DNA of 64,000 nt. Source: an uncultured Flavobacteriales bacterium (lineage in GTDB: Bacteria > Bacteroidota > Bacteroidia > Flavobacteriales > BACL11). Under the pieces are notes generated by a model, which was given only the letters and a program-made list of their open reading frames with translations, had not been told where the DNA came from and did no database searches. Positions within the stretch are counted from its first letter, which is position 1. The number at the start of each line of letters is the position of its first letter. Both the position numbers and the translations under genes were made by a program. Where the stretch lies: NCBI GenBank assembly GCA_905478555.1, contig CAJQIZ010000017.1:1-64000 (forward strand). The letters are read 5' to 3'. This document shows, piece by piece, positions 17,936 to 26,438 of this stretch.

Positions 17936-18745
17936 ATGCTAGCAAAAATAAACAACTTACAACACAAAAATAGTGGAAATTTCTTCCTTATGGCCGGTCC
18001 TTGCGCTATAGAGAGTGAAGAAATGGCAATGGAAATTGCAAAGAGAATACTCTACATTTGTAACAAATTAGAAATTCCATTTATCTTTAAAGGAAGTTAC
18101 CGAAAAGCAAACCGTAGCCGCTTGGATTCTTTTACAGGAATTGGAGATATAGAAGCACTATCTATCCTGAAAAAAGTAGGAGAAAAATTAAATATCCCTA
18201 CCGTAACCGATATACATTCTGCTGAAGAAGCCGCTATTGCAGCTAAGTTTGTAGAAGTACTACAAATTCCGGCTTTCCTTTGCAGACAAACTGATTTGTT
18301 AGTTGCAGCTGCCAAAACCGGAAAAGTAATAAATATTAAAAAAGGTCAATTCCTCTCTCCAGAAAGTATGATACATGCCGTAAAAAAAGTAAAAGAAAGT
18401 GGGAACAATACAATAATGCTAACCGATAGAGGAACTATGTTTGGATACCAAGATATGGTAGTAGATTTCAGAGGAATACCTACTATGAAAAAAATTGGAG
18501 TTCCTGTAATAATGGATATCACCCATTCCTTACAACAACCTAACCAAAGTAGTGGAGTTACGGGAGGAAACCCGGAAATGATAGAAACCATAGCAAAAGC
18601 AGCTGTTGCAACTGGTGTAGATGGTTTGTTTTTAGAAACTCACCCCAATCCTTCTCAGGCAAAATCGGATGGAGCAAATATGTTGGACCTAAACAAACTA
18701 GAAGACTTACTGATTAAATTGGTTAAAATCAGCAAAGCACTTTAA
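17936..18745 (+). CDS. kdsA: 3-deoxy-8-phosphooctulonate synthase, metal-dependent type
   Basis: 269 residues. It condenses phosphoenolpyruvate with arabinose 5-phosphate to Kdo 8-phosphate, the committed step to the Kdo of lipopolysaccharide; cytoplasmic. The sequence AGPCAIESEE near the N-terminus, KGSYRKANRSR, IPAFLCRQTDLL and GVDGLFLETHPNP are hallmark stretches. Cys23 in the AGPC motif corresponds to the metal-ligand cysteine of the Aquifex-type enzyme, where metal-independent enzymes such as that of E. coli have Asn. It begins 1 base after the barrel gene, as the last gene of that unit, and converges on rimO with only 15 bases between stops. Confidence 0.96.
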   Translation: MLAKINNLQHKNSGNFFLMAGPCAIESEEMAMEIAKRILYICNKLEIPFIFKGSYRKANRSRLDSFTGIGDIEALSILKKVGEKLNIPTVTDIHSAEEAAIAAKFVEVLQIPAFLCRQTDLLVAAAKTGKVINIKKGQFLSPESMIHAVKKVKESGNNTIMLTDRGTMFGYQDMVVDFRGIPTMKKIGVPVIMDITHSLQQPNQSSGVTGGNPEMIETIAKAAVATGVDGLFLETHPNPSQAKSDGANMLDLNKLEDLLIKLVKISKAL

Positions 18746-18760
18746 AAAATTTTCTTTTTC

Positions 18761-20074
18761 TTAGGAAACTACTTCTCCGTAAAGGTCGTAATGATCAGCT
18801 TTAGTAATTTTAATGTTGGAGAAATCTCCAATTCTAACATAAAAGTCTTTAGCGTTTATTATTACTTCATTATCTACATCTGGTGAGTCAAATTCTGTTC
18901 TACCAATAAAATAATCTCCCTCTTTTCTATCGAAAAGTACTTTGTAGGTTTTCCCTACTCTTTCTTGATTCATATCATAAGAAATAGAAGATTGTAAGTC
19001 CATTACATCTTCTGCTCTTTGATGTTTTACTTCTTGAGGAACATCATTTTCTAAATTGTAAGCATGAGTGTTTTCTTCATGGGAATAAGTAAACACTCCC
19101 AACCTATCAAACCTGCTTTCTTGTACAAAATCTAATAACTCTTGAAATTCCTTTTCCGTTTCACCAGGATAACCAACAATTAAAGAAGTTCGGATTGTAA
19201 TACCAGGAACATCATCTCTAAATTTTTGAATTAAATCTTTTGTTTTCTGCATAGTTGTTCCTCTACGCATAGACGATAATAAATTATCTGAAACATGTTG
19301 TAACGGAATATCCAAGTAAGTACAAACTTTAGGATTGTTTTTTATAACCTCTAATACATCTACCGGAAAAGCAGTTGGGAAAGCATAATGTATTCTTATC
19401 CACTCAATTCCTACTACTTCCGAAAGTTTAGTCATTAGTTCAGCAAGTCTTCTTTCCTTGTATAAATCTAATCCGTAATAAGTTAAATCTTGAGCAATTA
19501 GGATAAGTTCTTTCGTCCCTTTAGCTGCCAGTTTTTCTGCTTCTATTACTAAATCTTCAATAGGAGTAGTTTTATGTCCTCCCCTCATAAGTGGAATAGC
19601 ACAGAAAGAACATTTCCTATCGCAACCTTCCGATATTTTTAAATAAGCATAATGAGATGGAGTAGTTGTTAATCTCTCTCCTACTAATTCGTGTTTATAG
19701 TCTGCACCTAACGATTTCAATAATCTTGGTAAATCTCTAGTACCAAAAAACTCATCTACATCTGGCATTTCCATCTGTAAATCTGGCTTGTATCTTTCAG
19801 ATAAACATCCTGTAACAAATAGTTTTTCTATCTCTCCATTTTCCTTTCTTCTAATTTGTTCTAAAATAGTATTTACTGATTCCTCCTTTGCATTATCGAT
19901 AAATCCACAAGTATTGACTACCACAATATTAGAGTCCTCTTTATGGGATTGGTGTTCTACTGCAATCTTATTTGCCTTTAATTGCCCCATTAAAACTTCC
20001 GAATCGTACAGATTTTTGGAACATCCTAATGTAATTACATTAATCTTGTTTTTCTTATGACTTTTTGCTCTCAT
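18761..20074 (-). CDS. rimO: Ribosomal protein uS12 methylthiotransferase
   Basis: 437 residues. A radical-SAM enzyme that methylthiolates an aspartate of ribosomal protein S12. The N-terminal MTTase domain has three cluster cysteines, Cys18 (TLGCSKN), Cys56 (VNTCGF) and Cys90 (VTGCLSE). The radical-SAM motif is Cys151-x3-Cys155-x2-Cys158 (EGCDRKCSFCAIP). The C-terminal TRAM domain is present (residues ~375-437). The gene starts immediately after the ftsY stop codon with no gap, so it belongs to the rpmG-DUF4295-ftsY-rimO unit. Confidence 0.96.
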   Translation of the reverse strand: MRAKSHKKNKINVITLGCSKNLYDSEVLMGQLKANKIAVEHQSHKEDSNIVVVNTCGFIDNAKEESVNTILEQIRRKENGEIEKLFVTGCLSERYKPDLQMEMPDVDEFFGTRDLPRLLKSLGADYKHELVGERLTTTPSHYAYLKISEGCDRKCSFCAIPLMRGGHKTTPIEDLVIEAEKLAAKGTKELILIAQDLTYYGLDLYKERRLAELMTKLSEVVGIEWIRIHYAFPTAFPVDVLEVIKNNPKVCTYLDIPLQHVSDNLLSSMRRGTTMQKTKDLIQKFRDDVPGITIRTSLIVGYPGETEKEFQELLDFVQESRFDRLGVFTYSHEENTHAYNLENDVPQEVKHQRAEDVMDLQSSISYDMNQERVGKTYKVLFDRKEGDYFIGRTEFDSPDVDNEVIINAKDFYVRIGDFSNIKITKADHYDLYGEVVS

Positions 20075-21007
20075 CTAGTTAAATAAAGAATCAATAAATT
20101 CTGTTTTGTTAAATTGTTGCAAGTCTTCTATCCCTTCTCCAACTCCAATATACCTTACAGGTACTTTAAATTGATCGGAAATGCCAATCACTACACCACC
20201 CTTTGCTGTACCGTCTAACTTAGTAAGTGCAATAGAATTTACTTCTGTAACAGCAGTAAATTGAGTAGCTTGTTCAATGGCATTTTGTCCGGTTGAAGCG
20301 TCTAAAACTAACATTACATCATGAGGAGTTTCTGGAATAACCTTTTGCATTACATTTCTTATTTTACCTAATTCCCTCATCAGATTTATATTATTGTGTA
20401 ATCTACCTGCAGTATCAATAATTACTACATCTGCATTATTTGCCTTTGCAGATTGTAAGGTATCAAAAGCGACAGATGCAGGATCAGAACCCATATCTTG
20501 TTTTACAATATCTACCCCTACCCTTTCTGACCAAATGATTAACTGATCTACAGCAGCCGCTCTAAAAGTGTCGGCAGCACCTAATACTACTTTTTTACCC
20601 TGTTGTTTAAACTGATGTGCTAATTTACCAATAGTTGTAGTTTTACCTACTCCATTTACTCCAACAACCATTATAACATAGGGTCCTTCTACATCAGGAA
20701 GTTCATTATATGAATCCTGCATTAATCCTGAAATCTCTTCTTTCAGAAATCCGTTTAACTCATCCGTATTAATATATTTATCTTTAGAGACTCTTTCTTC
20801 TAATTTTTCAATTATTTTTAAAGTAGTTTCTACTCCTATGTCAGAAGATATCAGAGCTTCCTCAATATCATCTAAGGCAAGCTCATCTATAGTAGATTTA
20901 CCCGCTACAGCTCTAGATATTTTACCAAAAACATTTTCTTTTGTTTTCTCTAATCCTTTGTCGAGTTTCTCCTTTTTATCTTTCGAAAAAAATCCGAATA
21001 TTCCCAT
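20075..21007 (-). CDS. ftsY: Signal recognition particle receptor FtsY
   Basis: 310 residues. The GTPase receptor that docks SRP-bound ribosomes at the membrane. The N domain (to ~95) follows a short amphipathic N-terminus (MGIFGFFSKDKKEKL) with no long acidic A domain, as usual in Bacteroidota. The G domain has the P-loop GVNGVGKTT at 116-124, DTFRAAA, DTAGRL and TKLDG motifs. rimO follows directly. DUF4295 and rpmG lie upstream on the same strand. Confidence 0.97.
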   Translation of the reverse strand: MGIFGFFSKDKKEKLDKGLEKTKENVFGKISRAVAGKSTIDELALDDIEEALISSDIGVETTLKIIEKLEERVSKDKYINTDELNGFLKEEISGLMQDSYNELPDVEGPYVIMVVGVNGVGKTTTIGKLAHQFKQQGKKVVLGAADTFRAAAVDQLIIWSERVGVDIVKQDMGSDPASVAFDTLQSAKANNADVVIIDTAGRLHNNINLMRELGKIRNVMQKVIPETPHDVMLVLDASTGQNAIEQATQFTAVTEVNSIALTKLDGTAKGGVVIGISDQFKVPVRYIGVGEGIEDLQQFNKTEFIDSLFN

Positions 21008-21076
21008 AGTATATAAATAGATAAAGCTCCTTTCGTTTTAAGGAAAGAAGCTTTAAATTAAAAATTTATTAAAAGA

Positions 21077-21229
21077 TTATTTCTTAGCGAAAAAATCGTT
21101 TACTTTATCTTTAGGTACAATTTCAGATTTAAATGAGTAAGAACCATTTTCGTTCTTTACCATTTTCACCGCTTTTGTAAATGCTTTCGCTCCTTTCTTT
21201 TGTAATGATGCTACTGTCTTTTTTGCCAT
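21077..21229 (-). CDS. DUF4295-family small basic protein
   Basis: 50 residues, starting MAKKTVASLQKKGAKAF and ending DKVNDFFAKK with TAA at 21077-21079. This tiny lysine-rich protein is found in Bacteroidota between rpmG and ftsY and is often treated as ribosome-associated, though its function is not established. It starts 6 bases after the rpmG stop codon. Confidence 0.9.
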   Translation of the reverse strand: MAKKTVASLQKKGAKAFTKAVKMVKNENGSYSFKSEIVPKDKVNDFFAKK

Positions 21230-21235
21230 TGTTTC

Positions 21236-21418
21236 TTATTTTATTTCTTTATGAACTGTTACTTTCTTCATAATAGAGTTGAATTTTTTCAATTCCATTC
21301 TATCTGGAGTGTTCTTTTTATTTTTTGTTGTAATGTACCTTGATGTACCTGGCATGCCTGAAGATTTATGCTCTGTACACTCTAAAATCACCTGAACTCT
21401 GTTTCCTTTTTTTGCCAT
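21236..21418 (-). CDS. rpmG: 50S ribosomal protein bL33
   Basis: 60 residues, [17 protein letters not shown] and [19 protein letters not shown], the standard L33 sequence. The zinc-binding cysteine pairs of the Cys+ form are absent, so this is the Cys-minus type (one stray Cys at 14). First gene of the rpmG-DUF4295-ftsY-rimO unit, with a promoter at 21441-21470. Confidence 0.97.
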   Translation of the reverse strand: MAKKGNRVQVILECTEHKSSGMPGTSRYITTKNKKNTPDRMELKKFNSIMKKVTVHKEIK

Positions 21419-21440
21419 TTTATCGTTATTTTTCGGACTG

Positions 21441-21470
21441 CAAATTTAATTAAATTATCTATAAAACAAA
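21441..21470 (-). promoter_or_regulatory. Bacteroidota promoter for the rpmG-DUF4295-ftsY-rimO unit
   Basis: On the minus strand TTTG (21470-21467), 18 bases, then TAAATTTG (21448-21441). This fits the Bacteroidota consensus of TTTG at -33 and TAnnTTTG at -7, and is the best two-part match in the window. It lies 23 bases before the rpmG start codon, so this unit need not depend on the upstream genes. Confidence 0.75.
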
Positions 21471-21472
21471 GT

Positions 21473-23161
21473 TTATTTTACTTTTTTAATATCTAATAAA
21501 AATAATTCTTCTTTCACCTTAAATTCACGAGTATCTATCTTTCCTAAACTCATCTCTTTCCACTCGCTATTTGGGTATATCCAAAAGTCCTTATTTCCCG
21601 CATTGACAATAAGTGGCATATCAAACATTTCAATTGTTTCCCACCTGTATTTTAAAGAAGTATGTCTTCCTTCTTTTATTAGTTGATACTGAAATTCAGG
21701 TAATTCAGAATGATTTAGATATTGCGAGAAAAACACATTCAAATCTTTATCTGTGCGTTCCATTATATAATTCATCACCTGTTTAGCATCAATTGTTTGG
21801 TATTTAAATTTATCTGAAATCTCTCCTATTATGGAAAACCATAACTCATCATCTTCAATTAATGACCTTAAGGTATGTAACATTACTGAACCCTTATGAT
21901 ACATATCTCCACTACCTTTGTCATTTACATGATAATGACCTACAATAGGACTATTATTTCTGATAAATCTTTTCTGATTATTTACATATTCTATCATCAT
22001 ATCATAACCGTATAAACATTCCACATACAACGCTTCCGAATAGGTGCAAAAACCTTCATGAATCCACATATCTGCAATGTCATTTGTAGTAATGGAATTT
22101 CCCCACCATTCGTGTCCTGTTTCATGAACTATAATGTAATCGAATTCCAAACCTCCAGAATATCCCAAACTACCATGATATCCTGGTAAATAATCATTTC
22201 CATAAGCGATTGCGGATTGATGTTCCATTCCTAAATAAGAAGTTTCTACCAAAGCATAACCATCCTCCCAAAAAGGATATTTACCAAAGTAGTTTTCGAA
22301 ACACTCTATCATTGGTTTTACTTGCTCAAAATGTTTTTTAGCCTTTTCTTCATTGTACGATAGAACATAATAACTTAAATCCAAAGTATCTTCTCCACTT
22401 ACATATTCATCCTGAAAATGAACATAATCTCCAATATTTAAAGTTACATTATAATTATTAATAGGATAAGAAACAAACCACTCTGAAGTATTTATAGAAT
22501 CCTGAAGATTACTATTCCAAGTGGTTTCTTCACTTCTTAGGTTTCCATTACAAATTATTTTTAAAGGATTTTTGGCAGACACTGTAATTGTCATACTATC
22601 TGGTTCATCTGATTGATGATCTTTATTTGGCCACCAAACACTTGATCCTAATCCTTGACAAGAAACACCAATCCATGGATTATTATTCTCATCTATCTCC
22701 CACGAAAAACCACCATCCCAAGGTGGATTTACCGCTTCTCTAGGATATCCGCTATACCAAACCCTAATAGAGGATTGTTCTCCTTTTTTAATTATTCTTG
22801 GAAACGTCACAAAAACAGCATCATGTTTTCTGGTAAATTCTAATTCAGTAGCTTCTAAATCATAACAAGCATTATCTAATTTCTTATCTGGAAATAGAAT
22901 AAGAAGTATTTCCATGTTTTTTGCTAAATCAATTTGAATGGTCTCAAAATCAGAAATAGAAGTAAAATGAATATCGTTAAAAGACCTTTCAATAGTCTGT
23001 TCTTTTACATCAATTGTAACATTTAAGTTATAATAAGTTACATCATAACAAGTTCTAAAGGCAGTAAGTTCCCCTCTTAAAGAATCTTTTCTTGTGAATT
23101 CTTGTGAAAAAACAGAAAAATTTACACAAAATAAAACTATTATAAGAATTGATTTTCTCAT
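21473..23161 (-). CDS. Secreted M1-family metallopeptidase
   Basis: 562 residues with a signal peptide (MRKSILIIVLFCVNFSVFSQ). The zinc site is HETGH at 346-350 with Glu369 in the segment IADMWIHEGF, i.e. HExxH-x18-E, as in aminopeptidase N / leukotriene A4 hydrolase. The substrate loop reads GMEHQSA where most M1 enzymes have GMEN, so substrate N-terminus recognition may differ slightly. The protein ends soon after the catalytic domain and lacks the long C-terminal helical domain of classical PepN, which is common for Bacteroidota M1 enzymes. Probably a periplasmic or surface aminopeptidase. It sits 29 bases downstream of the small lipoprotein gene, and together they separate rpmB from rpmG. 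Confidence 0.9.
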   Translation of the reverse strand: MRKSILIIVLFCVNFSVFSQEFTRKDSLRGELTAFRTCYDVTYYNLNVTIDVKEQTIERSFNDIHFTSISDFETIQIDLAKNMEILLILFPDKKLDNACYDLEATELEFTRKHDAVFVTFPRIIKKGEQSSIRVWYSGYPREAVNPPWDGGFSWEIDENNNPWIGVSCQGLGSSVWWPNKDHQSDEPDSMTITVSAKNPLKIICNGNLRSEETTWNSNLQDSINTSEWFVSYPINNYNVTLNIGDYVHFQDEYVSGEDTLDLSYYVLSYNEEKAKKHFEQVKPMIECFENYFGKYPFWEDGYALVETSYLGMEHQSAIAYGNDYLPGYHGSLGYSGGLEFDYIIVHETGHEWWGNSITTNDIADMWIHEGFCTYSEALYVECLYGYDMMIEYVNNQKRFIRNNSPIVGHYHVNDKGSGDMYHKGSVMLHTLRSLIEDDELWFSIIGEISDKFKYQTIDAKQVMNYIMERTDKDLNVFFSQYLNHSELPEFQYQLIKEGRHTSLKYRWETIEMFDMPLIVNAGNKDFWIYPNSEWKEMSLGKIDTREFKVKEELFLLDIKKVK

Positions 23162-23190
23162 AAAAAAAAATAGATATTTTTAAATGAAAA

Positions 23191-23709
23191 TTATTTACTT
23201 AATATAATTGCACAATCAACAGATTGACTACCAACAATAGGGATTTCAAAAGAATATGTTAAATCCATTACTCCAGTATTATCTAAAAAAACAGCACCAT
23301 CTCCTTCAATATCTACATCTAAAGGAACTCCTAAACCTGGATCAATTGAAATAGTTTGTTTTTCAACTGAGATATTTCCCGCAACATCAATTTCTCCAGT
23401 TACAACTGCTCCATCAATATCAATAAATAAAGTAGTGGCCCCTTCCCCAAGTATCTCAATTGATTCTGGCAATTGTTCGTCTAATGCAATAGTTTGACCT
23501 AAAACATTTAGTTCCTCACAATCTGGATTCATATTCCAGATACCAAGAGCTAAGCTATGAGAATAAACACAAGAACCATCCTCTTTTTGAGCTTCTAAGT
23601 TATAAGTCATAGCATCAGGATCCATACAACCAGGTTCTTTTTTACAAGAAGAAAAAGTTATAGAAAGAACAGATAATGATAATAATAGTAGATTTATTTT
23701 TGATTTCAT
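23191..23709 (-). CDS. Small predicted lipoprotein with GCxDPxAxxY...DGSC motif
   Basis: 172 residues. A signal peptide ends at a lipobox-like SITFSSC, making Cys22 the lipid anchor. Directly after it comes GCMDPDAMTYN and then EDGSC, the short two-cysteine motif frequent on surface proteins of marine Bacteroidota. The remainder looks like a single beta-sandwich (ATTLFIDIDGAVVTGEID, DVDIEGDGAVFLD). No enzyme motif. Probably cotranscribed with the M1 peptidase downstream. Confidence 0.8.
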   Translation of the reverse strand: MKSKINLLLLSLSVLSITFSSCKKEPGCMDPDAMTYNLEAQKEDGSCVYSHSLALGIWNMNPDCEELNVLGQTIALDEQLPESIEILGEGATTLFIDIDGAVVTGEIDVAGNISVEKQTISIDPGLGVPLDVDIEGDGAVFLDNTGVMDLTYSFEIPIVGSQSVDCAIILSK

Positions 23710-23737
23710 TTTGTTGATTTTAAAAAAGATTATAAAT

Positions 23738-23762
23738 AAAAAAAGTTATCATCAAAGATAAC
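23738..23762 (-). terminator. Intrinsic terminator of rpmB
   Basis: Reading the minus strand: GTTATC, loop TTTGAT, GATAAC, then seven T. It lies about 30 bases past the rpmB stop and before the small lipoprotein gene, so rpmB forms its own transcript. Confidence 0.8.
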
Positions 23763-23793
23763 AACTTTTTTAAAATATGATGTATAAAAAGAA

Positions 23794-24033
23794 TTAAACT
23801 AAGGTATTACCGTTTGCTTTAGCTTCTGATAATACTGCAGAAATTCCTTTTTTATTTATAGTCCTAAGTGCGTTTGCAGAAACCTTTAGTATAACCCACT
23901 CTCCAGTTTCTGGTACAAAGAATTTTTTAGTGTGTAAGTTAGGGTAAAATTTTCTTTTTGTATGGTTTTTTGCATGAGAAACATTATTCCCTACCATTAC
24001 TTTTTTTCCTGTTATTTCGCAAATTCTTGACAT
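23794..24033 (-). CDS. rpmB: 50S ribosomal protein bL28
   Basis: 79 residues beginning MSRICEITGKKVMVGNNVSHA, the universal L28 start, with KRKFYPNLHTKKFF and VSANALRTINKKG. Large-subunit protein. It has its own -7 box (24058-24065) and terminator (23738-23762). In most flavobacteria rpmG follows directly; here two unrelated genes intervene. Confidence 0.97.
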   Translation of the reverse strand: MSRICEITGKKVMVGNNVSHAKNHTKRKFYPNLHTKKFFVPETGEWVILKVSANALRTINKKGISAVLSEAKANGNTLV

Positions 24034-24057
24034 AATTCTTTATTTATTTTGAGGTCG

Positions 24058-24065
24058 CAAATATA
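24058..24065 (-). promoter_or_regulatory. Bacteroidota -7 box candidate for rpmB
   Basis: Minus strand TATATTTG (24065 to 24058) matches TAnnTTTG, 24 bases before the rpmB start. No convincing -33 TTG. Confidence 0.5.
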
Positions 24066-24076
24066 AATAGATTCTT

Positions 24077-24553
24077 TTATTTATCATTAGAAATATGCAA
24101 TTTTATTTCTGAAAATAAAAATTGAATACTTTCCTCTATTATTTTATCTGTTATTTCCTTTCTATCCCCTTCAAAAAAAAACTTTTTTACTTCTGTTTTA
24201 CTAGGTGTAGAAACAGAAATATAAACCTTCCCAACATCTTTTCCATTTGGGCCAGCATAACCAGTAGTAGAAAGAGAAAAATCAGTTAAAAATCTTTCTT
24301 TAATTCCTTCTGACATCTGAACAGCTACTTCCTCACTTACTTCAGTGAATTTTTTTATACTTATGTCATCTACATTTAAATCTCTCCTCTTACTTTTATT
24401 AGAGTAAGCAACAATACCACCCATAAAAAAGGAAGAACTTCCAGAAACACTACATATTTCAGAACTTATCCCTCCTGCAGAACAACTTTCAGCAATAGAT
24501 AAAGTTAAATTATTTTCACATAAAATATTTGATATAAGTAATTTAGTGCTCAT
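24077..24553 (-). CDS. CinA C-terminal-domain protein (nicotinamide-nucleotide amidohydrolase, PncC type)
   Basis: 158 residues, the size of a stand-alone PncC/CinA-C protein. AESCSAGGISSEI, GSSSFFMGGIVAYSNKSKR and STTGYAGPNGKDVGKVY match the conserved blocks of the family (AESCTGG, PGSS, GGVVAYSN, TGIAGP). Enzymes of this family deamidate NMN to nicotinate mononucleotide in pyridine-nucleotide salvage. The N-terminal MoaB-like half of full CinA is absent and no fragment of it is seen nearby. Its start lies one base past the universal-stress-protein stop codon. Confidence 0.9.
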   Translation of the reverse strand: MSTKLLISNILCENNLTLSIAESCSAGGISSEICSVSGSSSFFMGGIVAYSNKSKRRDLNVDDISIKKFTEVSEEVAVQMSEGIKERFLTDFSLSTTGYAGPNGKDVGKVYISVSTPSKTEVKKFFFEGDRKEITDKIIEESIQFLFSEIKLHISNDK

Positions 24554-24554
24554 T

Positions 24555-25442
24555 TTAAAATGATGTAGATGACTTTGTTCTATGTATTCTAGCTTTTGGA
24601 TGAATACTCATAACCGGAATTTCAGAATTATAAATTAAAGTACGAGCAGTAACCGATAAACTATCAGAAAAAGATCCTTCCTTTTTAGTCATTATCATAA
24701 TCAAATCAGATTCAAACCTTTTTTCATACTCCAAAACTGCTTCTGATAAAGATATCTTTTTTTCAGCAACTAAAAGCTCTGCCGTACATTCTACACCAGC
24801 TTTTGTTATAAAAGTCTCAACTAATTTAAGATTATTCTGTAAATGATTTTTAATTTCTGTATTATCTTTTAAAACTACAGAAACAATACGAACAGTAGCA
24901 TTCCAATACCTAGCGTACTCCAAAGCATAGGACACTTTTTCTTTTGTTTCTTTCTCTAAATCTAAAGGTAAAATAATATTATCACAACCATCTTTATGGT
25001 TCTTACCTTTAATAGTAATTACAGGACATTTTGCAGACCTAACTACCTTTTCTGCATTTGATCCAATAAACTTTTTAGCAATTCCCTTAGGAGCTCCATT
25101 TGTACCCATCACAATTAAATCTACCGACATCATATCGGCAACTTCACAAATTTTATCGTAAACACTACCCTTTGCTACTAAAGTCTCCAACTCAACACCG
25201 TACTTTTCAGAATATTCAGATGCAATTTTATTTAGTTTTACTAAAACTCTATTCTTCATTTTCTCCTCCTCGATTTCGTTAGAAACAAAAATATCGAACA
25301 TAGAATTTCTCTCCTCTATTACAGATAAAAGAATTACTTCAGAATTTTTAATTTTAGCTAAATTCATAGCTTGTCCCATAGCAACCATTGATTGTTCAGA
25401 AAATCCAATAGGAACTAAAATTTTACCTGCTGTATTACTCAT
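24555..25442 (-). CDS. Tandem universal stress protein (UspA domains)
   Basis: 295 residues with two Usp folds. The first (1-145, KILVPIGFSEQS ... CPVITIKG) has the ATP-binding pattern G-x2-G-x9-G-S (GTNGAPKGIAKKFIGS). The second (~155-285, NIILPLDLEKETKEK ... IPVMSIHP) has a weaker loop (TKKEGSFSDSLSVTART) and may not bind nucleotide. Cytoplasmic stress proteins of this two-domain form are common in Bacteroidota. First gene of a unit with the CinA-C protein. Its -7 box overlaps the divergent phosphorylase promoter region. Confidence 0.92.
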   Translation of the reverse strand: MSNTAGKILVPIGFSEQSMVAMGQAMNLAKIKNSEVILLSVIEERNSMFDIFVSNEIEEEKMKNRVLVKLNKIASEYSEKYGVELETLVAKGSVYDKICEVADMMSVDLIVMGTNGAPKGIAKKFIGSNAEKVVRSAKCPVITIKGKNHKDGCDNIILPLDLEKETKEKVSYALEYARYWNATVRIVSVVLKDNTEIKNHLQNNLKLVETFITKAGVECTAELLVAEKKISLSEAVLEYEKRFESDLIMIMTKKEGSFSDSLSVTARTLIYNSEIPVMSIHPKARIHRTKSSTSF

Positions 25443-25450
25443 AATTTTAT

Positions 25451-25458
25451 TATATTTG
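25451..25458 (+). promoter_or_regulatory. Bacteroidota -7 box candidate for the nucleoside phosphorylase
   Basis: TATATTTG matches TAnnTTTG, 25 bases before the ATG at 25484. It is only 6 bases from the opposite-strand box at 25465-25472, so the two divergent promoters must interfere or share control. Confidence 0.5.
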
Positions 25459-25464
25459 AATTTA

Positions 25465-25472
25465 CAAAATTA
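25465..25472 (-). promoter_or_regulatory. Bacteroidota -7 box candidate for the universal stress protein
   Basis: Minus strand TAATTTTG matches TAnnTTTG, 22 bases before the start codon at 25442. Confidence 0.45.
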
Positions 25473-25483
25473 CACATTATTAT

Positions 25484-26344
25484 ATGACTACCATCAAAGA
25501 CACTGAATTAATAATTACTAAAGATAATAAAATTTATCATTTAAATATTGATAAAAATCAGATTGCTAAAAACATCATCTTAGTAGGAGATCAAGATAGA
25601 GTTTTTCAGATAAGTAAATATTTTGATGAAATTTCAGAAAAAGTACAACACAGAGAGTTTGTAACTCATACTGGAGTTTATAAAGGAAAAAAAATAACCG
25701 CACTATCCACAGGTATTGGTTGCGACAATATTGATATTGTAATAAACGAACTAGACGCATTAGTAAACATTGATTTTGAAAACAGAACTATAAACTCTGA
25801 AAAGACACAATTAAACTTAATACGATTAGGTACTTCAGGATCACTTCAGGAAAATATAAAGATAGACAGTTTTTTAATGAGTAAATATGCCCTAGGGTTT
25901 GATGGACTCGCTCACTTTCACGAAAACAAAAAATGTATTGATAAAAATATTACTAAATCGTTTATAACACACTCTAACTGGCCTTCACAACTTTCAGAAC
26001 CCTATATTATAAAAGCTTCAGAATCTCTAATGAAAAGGTTTAATGGGATAACTGAAGGTATTACCGCTACCGCAAACGGATTTTACGCTCCTCAAGGTAG
26101 AGAGATAAGATTAAAATTAGCAATTCCAAACATGCACCACACACTCAATACATTTGAATTTAACGGAAACAAAATAACTAATTTTGAAATGGAAAGTTCT
26201 GCTTTATATTATTTAGGACAAAGTTTAGGTCATAATACCCTAACAATTTGCGCAATAATTGGAAATAGAATTAATCAAACACAATCCTCTGATTATAAAA
26301 AAATAGTAGAAAAACTTATAGTAAAAGTTTTAGATAAAATATAA
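25484..26344 (+). CDS. Nucleoside phosphorylase (uridine phosphorylase-like)
   Basis: 286 residues of the PNP/UDP phosphorylase fold. It has the N-terminal loop (NIILVGDQDRVFQISKYF) that positions phosphate (GDxxR), the HREFVTHTGVYKGKKITALSTGIG block, the central RLGTSGSLQ motif and the late FEMESSALYYLG motif. The methionine-glutamate pair binds the ribose. The enzyme splits a nucleoside with phosphate to give a base and ribose 1-phosphate. Uridine is the best guess from the overall pattern, but purine activity is not excluded. Single gene, divergent from the universal stress protein. Confidence 0.9.
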   Translation: MTTIKDTELIITKDNKIYHLNIDKNQIAKNIILVGDQDRVFQISKYFDEISEKVQHREFVTHTGVYKGKKITALSTGIGCDNIDIVINELDALVNIDFENRTINSEKTQLNLIRLGTSGSLQENIKIDSFLMSKYALGFDGLAHFHENKKCIDKNITKSFITHSNWPSQLSEPYIIKASESLMKRFNGITEGITATANGFYAPQGREIRLKLAIPNMHHTLNTFEFNGNKITNFEMESSALYYLGQSLGHNTLTICAIIGNRINQTQSSDYKKIVEKLIVKVLDKI

Positions 26345-26363
26345 AATTAACAATAATGAAAAG

Positions 26364-26381
26364 TTGTTTAATTTAAAACAA
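26364..26381. other. Short inverted repeat upstream of the umuD-like gene
   Basis: TTGTTT-N6-AAACAA, 58-75 bases before the ATG at 26439 and 20 bases after the phosphorylase stop. It could be an operator of the umuD-like gene or a weak hairpin. It lacks a T-tract on the plus strand, so it is a poor terminator. Confidence 0.3.
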
Positions 26382-26438
26382 TAAAATCTAATAAATAATT
26401 ATATTTATTTTAATTTTATCAGCACAAAAAACCTCTAA

